Shown: piece after piece, positions 17,178 through 32,100 of the stretch | How positions within the stretch are numbered: the stretch's first letter is position 1 | How the letters are laid out: each line of letters begins with the position of its first letter | NCBI GenBank assembly: GCA_009781235.1 | Contig: WQYM01000003.1 | Span: 1 to 36,864 of the forward strand | Origin: Bacillota bacterium | Lineage (GTDB): Bacteria; Bacillota; Clostridia; Christensenellales; Pumilibacteraceae | Length of the DNA: 36,864 bases | Direction: 5' to 3' | Notes under the pieces: generated by a model | Told to the model about the DNA's origin: nothing | Database searches by the model: none | What the model saw: the letters and a program-made list of their open reading frames with translations, nothing else | Translations under genes and position numbers: made by a program

Positions 17178-20100
17178 ATGAAAAGAATGATTAAAAGCAA
17201 GACGGCTATGGCGCTGCTCCTAACGGCGGCTCTCGTAATGTTAACCCTGACGGCGTTATTTTTGCCGTTTCAAGCAAACACCGCGCGCGCGGTGAACCGC
17301 AGTTTGGAAAGCGCTCCGACGGAGAAGGACATCGTGCTGTCCTCAACCCCCGACATGCTTTCCGAGTTGGATCTTGCCCCGGGCGAATGGGCGACCGGAA
17401 CCGTTTATATGATGCCTGTTCCCAATTCAGGAGAAGATCCCGGTATCGGCCTCCAATATTTTGTGGGGGGCGAAAATATCCCCGCGGCAGCCATTTCTAC
17501 GGGTGCATACCGCCAATGGAAAACCTTTGACGAGGGTCCCGGCGCCGAGCCCGTGGAACTTACATACAGCGGCACGCTGTTTATTTCCTTACGGTATTTT
17601 AAGGCCGGCGGGTCGGACTTTTTGCCGTATGAGTTTTCGGAATGGTCCGCGCCGATTTCTCTCAACATCGACGCAGAAAACCTTTATGTCGATTGGGAGC
17701 TTGCCGGTTCGACCATCGTTTTTTCGCCGACGGAGAGCGACTCGTTCCCCGTCGCCTACTCATATTCGGTCGACGGGGGGGAGTTTAAGCCCGCGCCCGC
17801 GCCCAGCACAACAGGCACCCATGCGGGCAAAATCGTCATCAACGCGGGCTTTGCCGTTTATCCTACCTTTCGAACCGTGAACATCCGTGCGCTTAATACG
17901 GTGACGGGCAGGTTCGAGGACACGGACGATTACGACCCGATTACATACCAAGACGCCGACACCAGCGCGACGTTTACCGTTTTGCGTTCGGAAGTGTGGA
18001 ATGAGGCGACAACTTGGCCGGACGGCAAGCCCCACAAGCCTTCGCTGGTAGGAAACCTTCCGGTTAACGGGATCCCCAATAATAACAATGCTGCCAACAG
18101 CGGGACCCCCACGATTTTTACCCACAACGGTTGGGTAAACGGCGACGTCAGATTCACGCTTACCCCATCGGGAAGCGGGACGGGCACGTTTTGGTACCGG
18201 ATCGGTACCTCCGGCGCGTGGCGCGAAATTAACGAATACGACGGCCCGTTCACCCACGTCGTAGACGACACCACCGTTCTAGGCACGGGGCTTGGCGATA
18301 ATTACTACTTTCAATACGTAGAAGATGGTTTAAACCCCCGCCAAATGGGCTCCTATAACGTAAAAATCTGTAAAGACCCGGCGCCTACGTTCACGATGAA
18401 TAACAACAACGGTGTCACCTTGCCGAACATTGTTTCCGGCGGCACGACATACTCTCTCGCCGGATATATTTTCCTTTTTAACATCACCTCTATTCCCCGC
18501 AGCGGTATTAAGGGCATTGCGTTTGCGACAAACGGCAGTCAGCAATTCGGTCAAATTACGAACGGAAACGCTCTAAAGGCGGCGCTGCCGACCGCCGCAA
18601 ACTTTACGGTTTTAGTCGGAAATTTCAGAGGCCAAGGGAGTACTCCACTCCAAATGCGTTTTTGTGTCTTGGATAATCGGGACACAAGGACCATGGCCAC
18701 GCCGGGCGCAAGCGGAACGATAACGGCAACCCCCAATGTGGCCGGTTTTACCAATGCCTCTACAAGGGCGGCGTTCGAATCCCTGCCGCAGCAAGCGGGT
18801 TTTGGCATCGTTGGCAGCAATAACGCCGGGGGAGCGGTGATTACGCCTACGGTTGCCGGCGTTACGACTCCCTTTTTGGCCAGCGGATGGCCCGGCTCGT
18901 ATATTTCAAACTCAAACGCGACAACCGGCTTGGGCTTTCGCTCCGGCTCGTACGATATTACGTTAACCTCCACCATCGGAACGATGAATAACGCAACCCT
19001 GCAGTATTCAACCGACGGCGCGAACTGGGTGACCAGGAACACCACCGATTGGCCGACCAACGCCAATGTTTTCCGCCCGCCCGGCAACGGCGTCTATTAC
19101 TTTAGAGCCGGCATAAGTCAAGGAGGAGACGTCAGCGTATACGGCGGGCCCATCATTATTAACAATATCGACACGCAGGAGCCGCGCGTAACGGGCCTGC
19201 GTATACAAAACGCTGCGGGCGCATGGAATGCTTATGACGACGAATGGGTTATGCCCGGCACCGAACTAACCCTTGTGCGGAGCGCCGGCCCCAGCGGCGT
19301 CGGCGAGACGCGGGTAAAAGGGCCCGACGGGTCGGAGCTTAGCATCTATAACCAGTATTTCGAGGCGACGCAAAACGGCCCGCACACCTTTACCGCGCGC
19401 AGCGGCGCGGGCGTTTGGGCGACGGGCGGCAACATCTATACCCGTACGATCAACGTAGACGACGCCAAGTTTATCTCTAAGCCTTCCGTTACCGACGTGG
19501 GCGGCGACTTTAAGATACTGGCGCAAGCGTATTCCGATTCGGCCGGCTCTAAGGCTACCGCCGTACCCCTCAACTATTATTATTCCGTCGACGACGGCGC
19601 CAACTGGACGTTGATTGAGCAAGCCGTTCTCCCGGGTACCGATTGCGTGTTTAACGTGAATCGGAGCTTTAGCGCGGATTACGTCTTTAAGGCCGAGTCG
19701 GTGCTGGGGTTGGCATCCTCCGCGCAGTCGGATACGTACCCCTACGCTAAGCCGAACGAGAATGGGGACATGTCGGTCGCCCAGATCATGGGGTCGTTCG
19801 CGGATTTTTCGTTTACGGCGTCCGGCTTTGGGGATCTGGCGGATGATACCTCTAAGACATGGATCGTTTCGCCCGATCCGCCCGTAACGCCCCAAAACAT
19901 GGTTGCCCAGTTTGTCGTATCGAGCGATTATTACTATGATTTGGGAGGCAACGCCCCGGGAGCTTACAAGGTATATTATCAAGTCAAGACGGGAAGCGGA
20001 AGTTGGAGTGCGGAGTACCCGATGTTGCCTGACGCAGATGAAATGAGTTGGTATTGCTGGATTCAGGCGACCAACGTTATCGTAGAAGTGTGTTTTATTT

Positions 20101-23100
20101 TGGTATATGACGAAACCGATTACATTAACGGCGGCAAAACTGACGGGATTGGGTGTGTGATGGGTTACGACACGGTCGAACAAGATCAAACCGTCGCCAC
20201 CATCGAGGGTCGGTTTTTCGGCTCCGGTACGGGCAGTTTGGGGATGAACGACCAAACTTGGTACTCCGCGGGCAGCATCGAACTAACCCGTACAAATGAG
20301 GACGGCGGCTCCGGCACCGCATACCAGTACCGATTGCCCGGGGGAGCCTGGCAAAACGTTACCGGGGGCTTAGAGAGGAACATTTTGTACATCGGCGGCG
20401 AAAGCGGCGCCATATCAAGCTACGGCGGGGATATCGAGTTCCGCGCGACCCGCGCGTTGGGCTGGGATGTCGGCGCCACGGGCAACACCTATCCTAACGC
20501 CATTTGGAGCGATATCATCCGCGTACTGTGCCGCGTAGACGACACTGCTACGGCGTGGTACAACCAAACCCAACTCTCGCCGCATTATGAAAACTGGGCG
20601 GGCGGCGACTTAACCGTCACGCACTGGATTGAGGGCCCCAAGCAATTAACCCTTCAATTTACGCACGGCGGCAGCGGATTTGAAGAAATTTACTATTTGG
20701 TCGAGGGCAACCCGAACCCGCAATACATCGTATCCGGCGGCAATGTGGTGGCGGCCCCGTCGTTATTTACCCCGACCGACACCTCGGGCTTATCCCCGAC
20801 CGCACAAAATAACAACTTGTTCGGTACGTTCTACGTGCCCCAAAACGGCAAGTACACTTTCTATGTGGGAAACCGCGTGGGCAAGCTCTTTGTCACCGAG
20901 ACCCCGGCAGATATCAGGTTCATCGACAAAACGGTGCCGTCGTTTATCCTGTCGTCCAACTGGATGCTACAGCCTAACTCGCCGCAAGGCTACCAAAACA
21001 CCGACGTGTTCTTTACGCTGATTCCGAACGCCATGGGCACGAGTAACGGCTTCCCGCCCGCCGGCGCCAATTATCAGTACCGAATCACCAACAGCTCCGA
21101 CGGCACCACCTCCGGCATTTACGATACGGGCGGCTGGGTAACGCTGACTAGCGCCGAGTGGATTAACGACTCTTCGTATCAAATACGCATATTAGAGGAC
21201 ATCGCGAACAACGCGAAATACTTTGAGGGGACTTTAGAGTTTAGGGCCGTTTCGCTTACGGACGTAGTCGCGCCGAACGGCGGGGGCACCCTCATCCAAT
21301 TTGTCAATGACAACAACGGGTTCAAATACCCGGTCTTCATCAAGATAGATGACGCCGCCATCAGCTTTACCGCCGAGGCGACCGTGATGGTGCCGACCCC
21401 GGATCCCGTTCCGATAAAGCTTTCGAGCGACGCCGCTATGCCCGTATATTATTTTGGCGGGCACCACGGGTTTGCCGACGCCGCGAGCGGATTTCTTTGG
21501 ATGAACGAAACCGAAATCCCCGAGGAGTATTATGAGCCCGGTTCGGCCAAAGAGTTTGCAACGGAGTGGGGCACCTTTTGGTTTGTGCCGCTCGCGTATT
21601 TCCTTACCGAAAACCCCGAATTTGTCGATAGCTCTACCGGGTACTTTGCGGCCGGGGTCAACAACAGCTATTACTACTTTGTGGTAGCCGAAAAAGACGA
21701 CCCCGGGCTGTTTGCGGCGCGGCGCGTCTCTATCAACAACTACCAGCCCGCCGAGCCCGAGCTGACCGTTACGAGCGACTATATTACAAACATTGTTAAG
21801 CTGCCGGGCGACAAAACGTATCCCACGGGTTGGAACTCCGGAGACGTTAAGTTCACGTTAGTTGCGAACAACGACTCATGGTATTACTATACAACTGATC
21901 CGGAGATGGCGCTTTTGTCCGGCACAAGCGGTTGGACTAAATGGGCGGAAGCAGGGGGCGAATTTACCGCGCCTATGACCGGCGACACGGACAACACATA
22001 CCCATATTACACGTATTACTTTAAGGCGGTTTCGTTAAAGGGCGACGGCGTCGATTCCTTGGTAACCATGGTCACCTTTAAGATTGACTCGACCCCGCCG
22101 ACGCTTACGGTGGAGTGCGACATCAAGGGTGCGCCCGGTTATTACCAAAGCGGCAGCCTTGCGATAAACGCGGCGGTCGGCGTCAGCGGCGGCACGCTGG
22201 AGTTTGACAACGACGGCACGTGGGAATGGGTTGCGGATTTGGACGAGGGCGGCGATACCTTCGCCGATGTCCTCCCCATCACGGCCAACGGCACCTATCG
22301 CTACCGGCTGACCAACGGCGCGGGGGTTGTGACGAACGCTACCGTCACGATTACCAACATCGACCGGCTGCCGGTCGGCTTTACGCTGGACCGCTCCCTC
22401 GACGGGGAGCAGTACGACGGGTCGCTGGCGGGCTGGCTGAGCGGAGATTTTTCGTTCACCATTGTGCCCAACGACGCGCCGGGCAGCGCCAATTACCCCA
22501 AGTCCGGCATTACGTATTATTATGCGTATGACGACGCCGTCGGTTCGGAAACCTGGATCCCGATTTACTTCGTGGATTTCAGCGGAAAAGTATACTATAT
22601 TTCGAAGGCCGTTCTAAACTCTAACCAAGCCGACGACATGACGTGGTACAACGTGTATTACGTTGACGGCGGAAAAGTATACTGGTTGCCCGAAAACGGC
22701 CCCGCCGAAGAAGTGGCCGACCCGGCTGCGGATACCGAGTGGCAGGCTTTCTTAGACGCGTTTTTGGGCGAAATCGACAAAGATACCGGTTTGCCCGTTC
22801 CGCTCACCTTAAAGGCAAAAGACGACGACCACCCCTACCGTTTCCGCGCGGAATCGGGCTCCCAAGGGGTTACGCCCATCGCGGCGACCGGCGCGCGCGT
22901 TAGGGTAAGAATCGACAACACCGCGCCGACGTTCACGGTTGATTTCGTAACGGGTACGGCGTCCATGACCGGCTACGACACTTGGGCGAGCGACGATGTA
23001 AAATTTACGTTTGACAATACAAATTCGGATTTGATTAACGCGACGAATCTGGTACGTTATGAGTGGAAGAACGGCGCGTCGGGCGCTTGGTCGAGCGGCA

Positions 23101-26100
23101 ACGTAGACGGCGACGTCTTTACCGCGCAGGCGAACGGCGTGTATTATTTCCGCGCGGTTACCGCTGCGGGTGTATACTCGGAAGAACCCGATTTAGGCCC
23201 GTATTATGTTAGGATTGACCGTAGTACGCCATATATTTCGGTGGTGCAAAGTCCTACCGCTTGGACGAACGGGGACGTTACGTTCACGCTAACCGGCGGC
23301 GCGACCTCCGGTGTTAAGGAGTTTCAGGTTCGCAAGTGGAACGGAACCGCTTGGGGCGATTGGACGGAAATTACCGACGCAGATTTTGGCGTCGGCGCGT
23401 TTAACTCAACCGCCGGCACCGGCAGCTTTACGGTGGAAGCGTCGGGAGTGGCCGAGGGTGACTTCGAGATTAGTCATTACCAGTTCCGGGTGTACAGCAA
23501 CGCGAAATCCTACAGCGTTTGGGACGACGAAGCCGAACCCGACCCCGAAACTCCCAAGGGCGATTTCTATACCGCAAAGATAGATAAGGTAAAATTAGTG
23601 ATTGCCGTTACTTCCGTCCCCGAGGCGCATGATTATACGGGCGGCGAGTATTATGTGTCCGACACCGACTATGTGGAGTTTACGCTCGGCCTTAAAGCGG
23701 GGGAATCCGTTCCCCCTTCGGGTGTGTACGGCTATCAGTATGTGAGGGATCCGGTGGGGTCGGATTCCGGTAAATGGAATTGGATTAATGTCGGCGATGC
23801 ATCCAGCGCCGAAATCCTGGCCGGGCAATCCGGCAAGTACTATTTCCGCGTGATGTCTAACGCGGGTAAGCCCTCGGATTATCAAATTTGGAACGTCACA
23901 ATCAACAGGGATATCGTTATATTCATAACGGCGATAGGCACGGCGCCCGCTTCTCAGCCGGTCGGCAACGTAACGTACGGCTCTTTGCCTTCAAATGGTA
24001 GCGCCACAGCCACCCCCGGCTATACGTTTATGGGCTGGTCGTACACCAACACCTCCGGCATATGGACGACGGCGGATGAGACTTTAACGGAAAGCAGTCC
24101 CTTAGCCACTTCCGGCACGCACACCTTGACTGCTTTGTGGCGGATGAACCAGGTTTCGGTGACGGCGGATAACGAGACGCATACGTCGGTTGCGGAGAAT
24201 AACGTGACGCATACGTATGACCGTACAGCCGTTCCGATTACGGCGACCCCGAGTTTTGTGACCAGTGATCCGGATTCGCCCAATTATGTGTACCAGTGGG
24301 AAAAGGGCACGGTCGACTCCACCCCGAGCGCATGGGCAGAGGCTACAAACCGCGACAGACGTTTTGGTGAGAATCAGAGCTTTACGAATGTTTCGGACAG
24401 CGGATTATGGAAGCTGACGCTGACGGTTACGGGCGCTTTGGGCATAACGTCGGAAGCGGTTACGTATGTCCGCGTAACGATTGCGCCGCGAGAGATGGAT
24501 CTCATACTGGACGAGGAATACGACGAGGATCTAACCGACGCGGGTAAGGCGAACTTTGACCTGGGCACGGTCGCCTGGGACGGCACGGTAAAGGCTCCTT
24601 TAATTTATATTCAATGCGGCGGTTATACGCTTGTCGAGGACGTAGACTACAAAATAACGAAAAAGCCAGCGACAGACGTCAGGAACGCGGGCAAGTATGG
24701 GTACGAGTTTACCTTTAGGGACAATTACGACGGGTTCGTGGTCGGCGTGTTTACAATCGAGATGCGCGTGCAGGTTTCGTTTGCCAACCTCAAACCCAGT
24801 CTTTCGCCTGTTGCTGCGGATATTTCTACCGTTATCGACGTGTTAACTGACGACAGTGGCGACGTGAATCGTTATTACGTCATGTTAAGGGGAGACGGCA
24901 CGTACCAAAACCTGCCCGGCAAGACGGACATGGAAGCTGGTGTTAAGGGCTACACCTTTAAGGGCTGGTCGTTCGGCGGGGACACGACGAACCTTATTAC
25001 AAACGGTCTGGATCATAAAACGCCGTTCAGCCATACGTTGTATGCCGTGTGGGAGTTAAAGGCCCCCGCCGTAACGATTGCGGGCGACGGCTACGCTACC
25101 GGCAAGCTTGAGTTCACCTACGACCGTCAGGCGCATATCATCACTGCCTCTGCTACCTTAGACGGAATGAGTGAGGGCATGTATACCTATACGTGGTACA
25201 AGGTTGGGGCACCGGATACGTTGCTTGGCTTCGGCGCGGAGCAATCGTTCACTAACGTTTCTCAAAACGGCGCGTATTACGTAATCGTGACGGTAGCCGA
25301 TAACGTGGTGGCGCCGGCTTCCTCGGAAAAAATAAACTTTACCGTCAATATCCTGCAAAAGAGTCTCGGCACCCCCTTTGGAGACGGAGAAGACTTTGAA
25401 AACGGCGAGGGTATCACGGTTGAAATCGCGCCCGGCATATATACCGGTTTCGCGGTAGAGCCTACCGTTATCGTACGGCATAACGGCGTCGCGCTGCTGA
25501 CGACGGAGTACTACTTTTCTCCGTCGAATGCGACCACATCCGAGGATCATCTGATAATTATCTATCCGTCAAGTTCCAACTCCAACTATACGGGCAACGC
25601 GTACGGTACGTTCACGATTGTGGACAACTCCAGCATCATTCTGTATACGCCCATCAGCACGGTTTTCAAGGGTAGCGTTCAGGCTGTCGCGGGCATGTAT
25701 CCGGAGCTCCCCGATCCCGAGCCTTATCCCGGCTATCAATTCCTGCGCTGGGAATATAACGGAAAAACCGCCAAAGAGGGCGAAGATCTTCTCGCGCCCG
25801 GCAGCCACATGCTGACGGCGATATGGGAGATTAACCAAATTGTCGTCACCAACCTTGCCGCGCTTGAAGTAGACACCGTGTATACGCGCGCGCCGCACTC
25901 CCGCACGGTGGCGTACGGATTTACGCCGTCCGCGCCGGCGGCAGGCGTTGCCTATACCTACGACTGGGTGAAAGGCACGGACACGGGTGGGTCTTGGATT
26001 CCGGACGAAGACGCTATGACAAAATCGGGCTCGTTCGTATCCTTTACTAACGTAAACGAAAGCGGCGTATGGAAGCTGACGGTTACCGCCACCGGCGCGG

Positions 26101-29100
26101 GCTACTCCACCATGGCGGTAGAGTACGTGAGCGTTTCTATCACCGAAAAGTCCTTGGCGACAACGGATACCGCCTCTCCCGGCCCCGTGACCATCGTTAT
26201 TCCGGCGCGGGACATCGGCCCGACCTATTCGCTCACGGATATTAAGGATTCTATGACCGTCAGCTTCAACGGCGCGCCGCTCGTAGAGGGCACAGACTAC
26301 ACGCTGTACGAAATAACGGGCGGGCTGTACAACGTGGCGAGGTCGTATACCTTTAGGTTTACGGCTGTGGCGGGTAGCAATTACAAGGATTTCCGTGACG
26401 TTGACTTTGTGATATCCAGCAACGCGACGGTTACCTTTGTGACGCTGGTCGGCACGGCGCCCGCGCCGATTTTATTGACCGGCAACGGCTATTACTATGC
26501 GTCGGGCGTGGGCACCGCGCCGCCCGCCATCACCGCCACGGGCTACGATTTTGATTGCTGGGAGTATAACGGCACGCCGATCGCTTCCGACGGCGAGCTG
26601 CCCAAAGTTTCCGGGGCGTATGTGGGCAGCCACGTACTTACGGCAAAATGGAAGCTTAAGGATCCCTCCGTCACGGTAGACGGTATCGACGAGGCGTATA
26701 ATTGGAGCCCGCACACGACGGAAGCGTTCGCGAACGTGGACGGCATGACCGAAAACGATAATATGATATTCACCTACGAGTGGAGCAAGGGCGGCGACGT
26801 AAGGGCGAGCAAACTCCTCAACGTAACCAACGTTTCCGACAGCGGCGATTGGACGCTGACGGTAACCGCGCGCGATCCGTTCTACGGCCTGGAATCCTCA
26901 AAAACCTTTACCGATGTCGTGAACGTTAAAATTACTCCCGTAGATTTAGTCGATGTGACGATTCTTTTGCCGTCCAGCCCCTACAACGGCACGGCGGTAC
27001 TCGCGCCCTCGTACTGGATTACGTACATGGGCAGGCCGCTGACGATAGGCACGGATTATTCGCTGGACGAGGTAGACAGGCCGGGTGGGGGATATTTAAA
27101 TACGGGGTCATACGACTTTGTATTCAGCGGAATTGCCGGCGGCAACTTTGTCGGCGAAAAGACGGTTGTTTTTGAGATTTTCAACAACATCACCATTTAT
27201 TACTACTCCGAGTTACCCGGGCTGCGTAATCCCGGCACAAGCTACGGCGACGACGCGGAGTGGTTTATGCCTGCGGCCGGCGACAAATACCCGGTGTTGC
27301 CGTCCAAGGAGTTTATGGAGGGTCTGGCAACAGATGCGGGCTATAACGGAGGCTACGAATTTGTTGGTTGGCGAACCAGCTTGGGCGCTTCGGTAGCAGC
27401 GGGCGGCGCCATTACCTCTACGGCGGGCATCTCCGTCGCGTTGACCGCAGTGTGGAAGCTTCTCGCACCCACCGTTGATCTGAACGCGGGCAAAAACGCC
27501 GCCGAGGACAACCGGTACGAAATCGGCGGCGAATACGAAATCGGCCGGTGGTACGATGTTACGGCGGAGGGAGCGCATCCCGACGCGATGTCGTTTACCT
27601 ATGTGTGGGCAGCGGACGGCGGACAGATCGGCAGCAACTTCGAATCCTCCGGCGCGTATATGCGGGTTAGCAATATAGCGGGCAGCGGCTGGTATAAGGT
27701 GACGGTAACGGCTCACGGACAACTGGGCTTATCCGCTTCGGTAACCGAAAGGGTGTACGTAACCATTACGCCGCGCTCGGCAAGCGCTCTTACGATAACC
27801 GTTCCCTCCGTATACTTTGACGACACACCAAAATTGCCCGATATCCGCATTTACGACGAAGCCTACCGACTCGTATACGGAACGGATTACACGACCGACC
27901 GGGGCGATACGTGGCGTGCGACCAACGCGGGCACCTACCCGATCGAAATTACTTTTATCAACAATTACTCCAACAACGGCGTGGTCTACAAGCCCGACTT
28001 TGTGATAGTAGGCGCAACCGTAACGCTTGTCGGGCTGCCGCAGAATTCGGCGTACCAATTCACGACGGAATTCGGTGTGCTGACGCAGACTCCGGACGGC
28101 AAGTACCAAAACCTGCCCGATGCCGATACGATGAACGCATTGGAGGGAGCTGCCGGCTACACGTTTGTCCGGTGGGAATACGTTGGTTATGAGGCGACGG
28201 TACCCGTAGCAAACACCGAGACGTTGCCGTACTTTGGTAACCATCAGGTGCGCGCGGTATGGAACCTAAAAACTCCGTACGCCAACGCGCCGATTGTCAA
28301 TGTGGTGGACCGCGGGTACAACCACACGCAGACCACCACCTTGTCGGTGCCCTATACCCACGATGCGGTCGGCATCCTCTATACGTACTCGTGGGGTTAC
28401 AATGCGGCCGAGGCCAACAATTATGTGGCGATCCCCGGCGCGGTGGGTGCAACATACGGCGTAAAAGACGTATCGCAGTCGGGCTTCTACCGGCTCACCG
28501 TTACCGCGTGGGACGGCGGCGCCGTCGGGTTAGGGCGCTCGGCGTCGGCGAATTTCTATATCAAGGTAAATATCGATGCTAAGCAGATGACGGCATCCAA
28601 CATCAGCGTTACGCACGTTAATTACAATGGGAACTCGCAGCCCCCTTATTTTACCGTTACGGATGATGTAAGCGGTAATATCTATACACTTACGCAGAGC
28701 GACTTTGACATTACCTACATTTATCCCGACTACGTTACCAATGGCATATTCAATTATGCCGGAGAATACAAGCTCGTATTTGTATTCAAGAACAATTACA
28801 CCCAAGCCGGAGCGAACGTTACCGTATCGTATTTCATCCGTCCGACGGTGCTCACGTTTGTCGAAGCCAGCCTCAAGGGTGTCACCAACCCCGGCAACTA
28901 TGACGCAACGTACGACGGGAAATACCCCACACTGCCCAACTTGGGTACAAAGAGCGGAGACGATTACTACATCGCCGGATACCGGTTTATCGGTTGGTCC
29001 ACTACGCCGGACGGTAAAAATATCGTCGAAGCGGGCAACGGGTTATCGCAGGTTACAACGCATGGGCTTTATGCCGTATGGGAGCTCTTGCCGCCTACCT

Positions 29101-32100
29101 TTGCGGCCGTTACGGCGGAGACACAATACATCCGTACCTACGATTTCACCGACGAGACGGTGCTGTCCGTTACGACGGCGCACGAGCTTACAAGCGGACT
29201 AACCTACTATTACAAATGGGAGCGCAGCGCGCCGGACTCGGGTGCGCGCTCATTGCTCGAGAGTACAGGCAATTCGCATTCGGTCAAAGACGTTAAAGAT
29301 TCCGGATGGTATTATGTGACGGTTTATGTAAGGGACGCCGAAGGCTTAATTTCGGAGGAATTAACGCACATATTTAAGGTCGCAATCAGCCAGAAGCTAA
29401 TGGCAGCGGGTAACGTGACGATAGGCGAGCCTATGTTTACCGGCGTGGAGTATTCGGCCGCCACGATAGGCTCCTTTGTCACGGTTACGGACAGGGTAAA
29501 CGGGGAGGTGTATACGCTGCTTTTAAACACAGACTACACGATTGACCACCTTGAGAACACTTACTTTGCAGCTGACGAGTATACAATCAGACTCAACTTT
29601 ACCGGCAACTACTCGGGCAGCTTCGTCGTATCGTTCAACATCAAGCCCATAGCAATCACTTTATACACCGACAGGGGAGAATTGCTTACCGGCAGCGTAT
29701 ACTCGTACGACGGGCTTTATCCGGCGCTTCCCACGATAGCGGACATCCCGGGCTTTAGGTTTATCGGCTGGAAGTATAACAATGTGCCTGTTGCAGAAGG
29801 GAGCGGGCTTTCGATTTACGGCGTCCACCAACTGGTCGCGGTATGGCAGTTGACGGATCCCGTCGTTGGCGGGACGGCCAAGGTAGAGCGCGGATACAAC
29901 CGCCTGGTCAGCACTACGCTCACCCCGACGGTGACGCACGCATACGTGGGCGTGGGAACGGTAACGTATTCCTATGCGTGGTACTTCAGCAGCACCGACG
30001 CGGACGGCTACGGCCTGATAATCGGAGAGAGTGCCTCGTTCACCGGCATTGTCAACGTGTCGCAGTCGGGGTGGTACAAGGTAGTGGTAACGGCCCACAT
30101 GGCAGGCGAAAACTCTTCAAACGGCGTAGCGTACGAATTCCAAGTAATCATTCACCCTAAGGAGATTACGGAAGGCGACTTTGACATTCAGTCCAAGGGT
30201 TATTCGGGCGAGGGGCAGCAGCCTAATATCCAGATCCTTGACGGAACGTACACGCTATCGTTGGGCACCGACTATTTGATGAGCCCGCCGAACGTAACGG
30301 AATACACCCTTATGGGCGATTATCCGATTGAGTTTACGTTCATCAACAACTACGTGGGAGACGTTACCAAAATATTTATGATACGTACGGCGCGCGTGAC
30401 CTTTGAAAATGTGAAGGGCATGTTGCCGGACGACTATTTTGTAGAAGTGACCGAGGACGGGTATTATCAAAACCTGCCCGTGCTCGAAGGCGTAACGGGC
30501 TACACGTTTGTAGGTTGGCAATACCAATTCCCGGCGTCCGACGCGACTGCCATCGTGGATAACGGCGAGCGGATTCGCTCGTTCGACCACCATGTGCTTA
30601 CGGCGGTGTGGAAGCTGGGCGGAGAATTCGGCTCCGGCATCGGCAGCGCGATGATTAGCGGCGTGCCGGAGGGGCTTGAACTGGAACGCGGCTACCAGTA
30701 CGGCATCGTAAATTCGCTGATGTTTTTAAAGAACCCGCTACTCACCGATCCCTCCTATACCTTTACCTATCAATACGCGCGGTGGAACGGTTCGATGTGG
30801 GAGGATATCGAGGGCGCGGTTACCAACGGTTATTCGGTAACCGACGTAGCCGATTCCGGCTTATACAGGCTTTCTGTTACGGTCGACGACGGCGAGCGGG
30901 TCATCGAATTGTCGTATGTGTTCGACGTTAAGATTACCCCGCAAGTATTGAGCATAAAGAACATCGAGGTAATGGTGGGCGGCGACGCCTTGCAGATGAC
31001 GTATGTCGGCTCCGGCCACCTGTATTACCCGGTCATCGTTGTCAGAGACAACTTCGGGCGTGTGCTTGTAAAAGAGACCGAATTCACGTATGAGGGCGTT
31101 GAGGCTGACGGTATGGGAACCTACCCCATTAATGTGACGATTCTTAGCGATAACTACGTTGCAGACCCGAAATGCCCGTGCTACGTCGACGAAAAAACCA
31201 TTCAAGCCGAGCTTCTGATAAGCGACGAAGTCATCATCGTATTCTTAGGCTATAAAGACGCCGTGCTTGAGAAGCCGTATTTGAGTATCACAATGGAGGA
31301 CGGCAAATACTACTACCCCGAGCTTCCCACTCCGGGCAACGGCATGGACATGACCCTTGTCCCCTCAAGTTACGAATTCCAATACTGGTCGACGACGCCG
31401 GACGGGGCGAACCGCATAGATGGCGGCGAGGAGATTGTGCCCCCGGTAAGCGGCGTGCTGTACGCGATATGGGTCTTTAATCCGGGCGGCTTAACCGACC
31501 CGGACGACGGCATTGGCAGCGTGTTCATTACGGGCGTGGCGGAAGGGTTCACCTTAGATCGCGGATACCGGTTGGGCGTAACGAATGCGCTCACGTTTGA
31601 AAGGAACCCCGGTTTCTCGATTACGGCGCAGTTCTCTTACGCTTGGGCAAAATGGGACGACGGTGAATATAAACCGATTGCCGGAGCATCCTCAAATACG
31701 CTTTCGGTCACGAACGCGCGGGATTCCGGCCTATACAGGCTTTATGTTACGGTGTCCGACGACGATATGGCTCCGGTCGTTGTCGAATACGACTTTACGG
31801 TTACGATTATCCCGCAGCTGCTGACGGCAGACGACATATTTGTGCCGATGCGCAACGACATCGTCCTCCCGCCGACCGTCTTTGTTACGGACCGTTACAA
31901 GGTCTTGCTTAGCGAGGGCGCGGATTATACAATGGTCGTCAACGGCGGCTTAGAGATTAAGACGTCCGGCACGTACCCGGTGGAAATTACGTTCACCGAC
32001 GGCGGCAATTACTATGTCACGACGGAAGGCAACTACTATGTTGTTGTGGACTACGTAATCAATGCGGATATTATCTACTTTGTCTCTTACATGACCGCAA

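Noticed and set aside
19266-20255. 329-aa minus-strand ORF (and other minus-strand ORFs over the giant gene, e.g. 17760-18257)
   Set aside because: In exact codon-on-codon antisense register with the giant ORF; arises because TTA, CTA and TCA codons are rare in the sense strand. No RBS or recognisable protein pattern.
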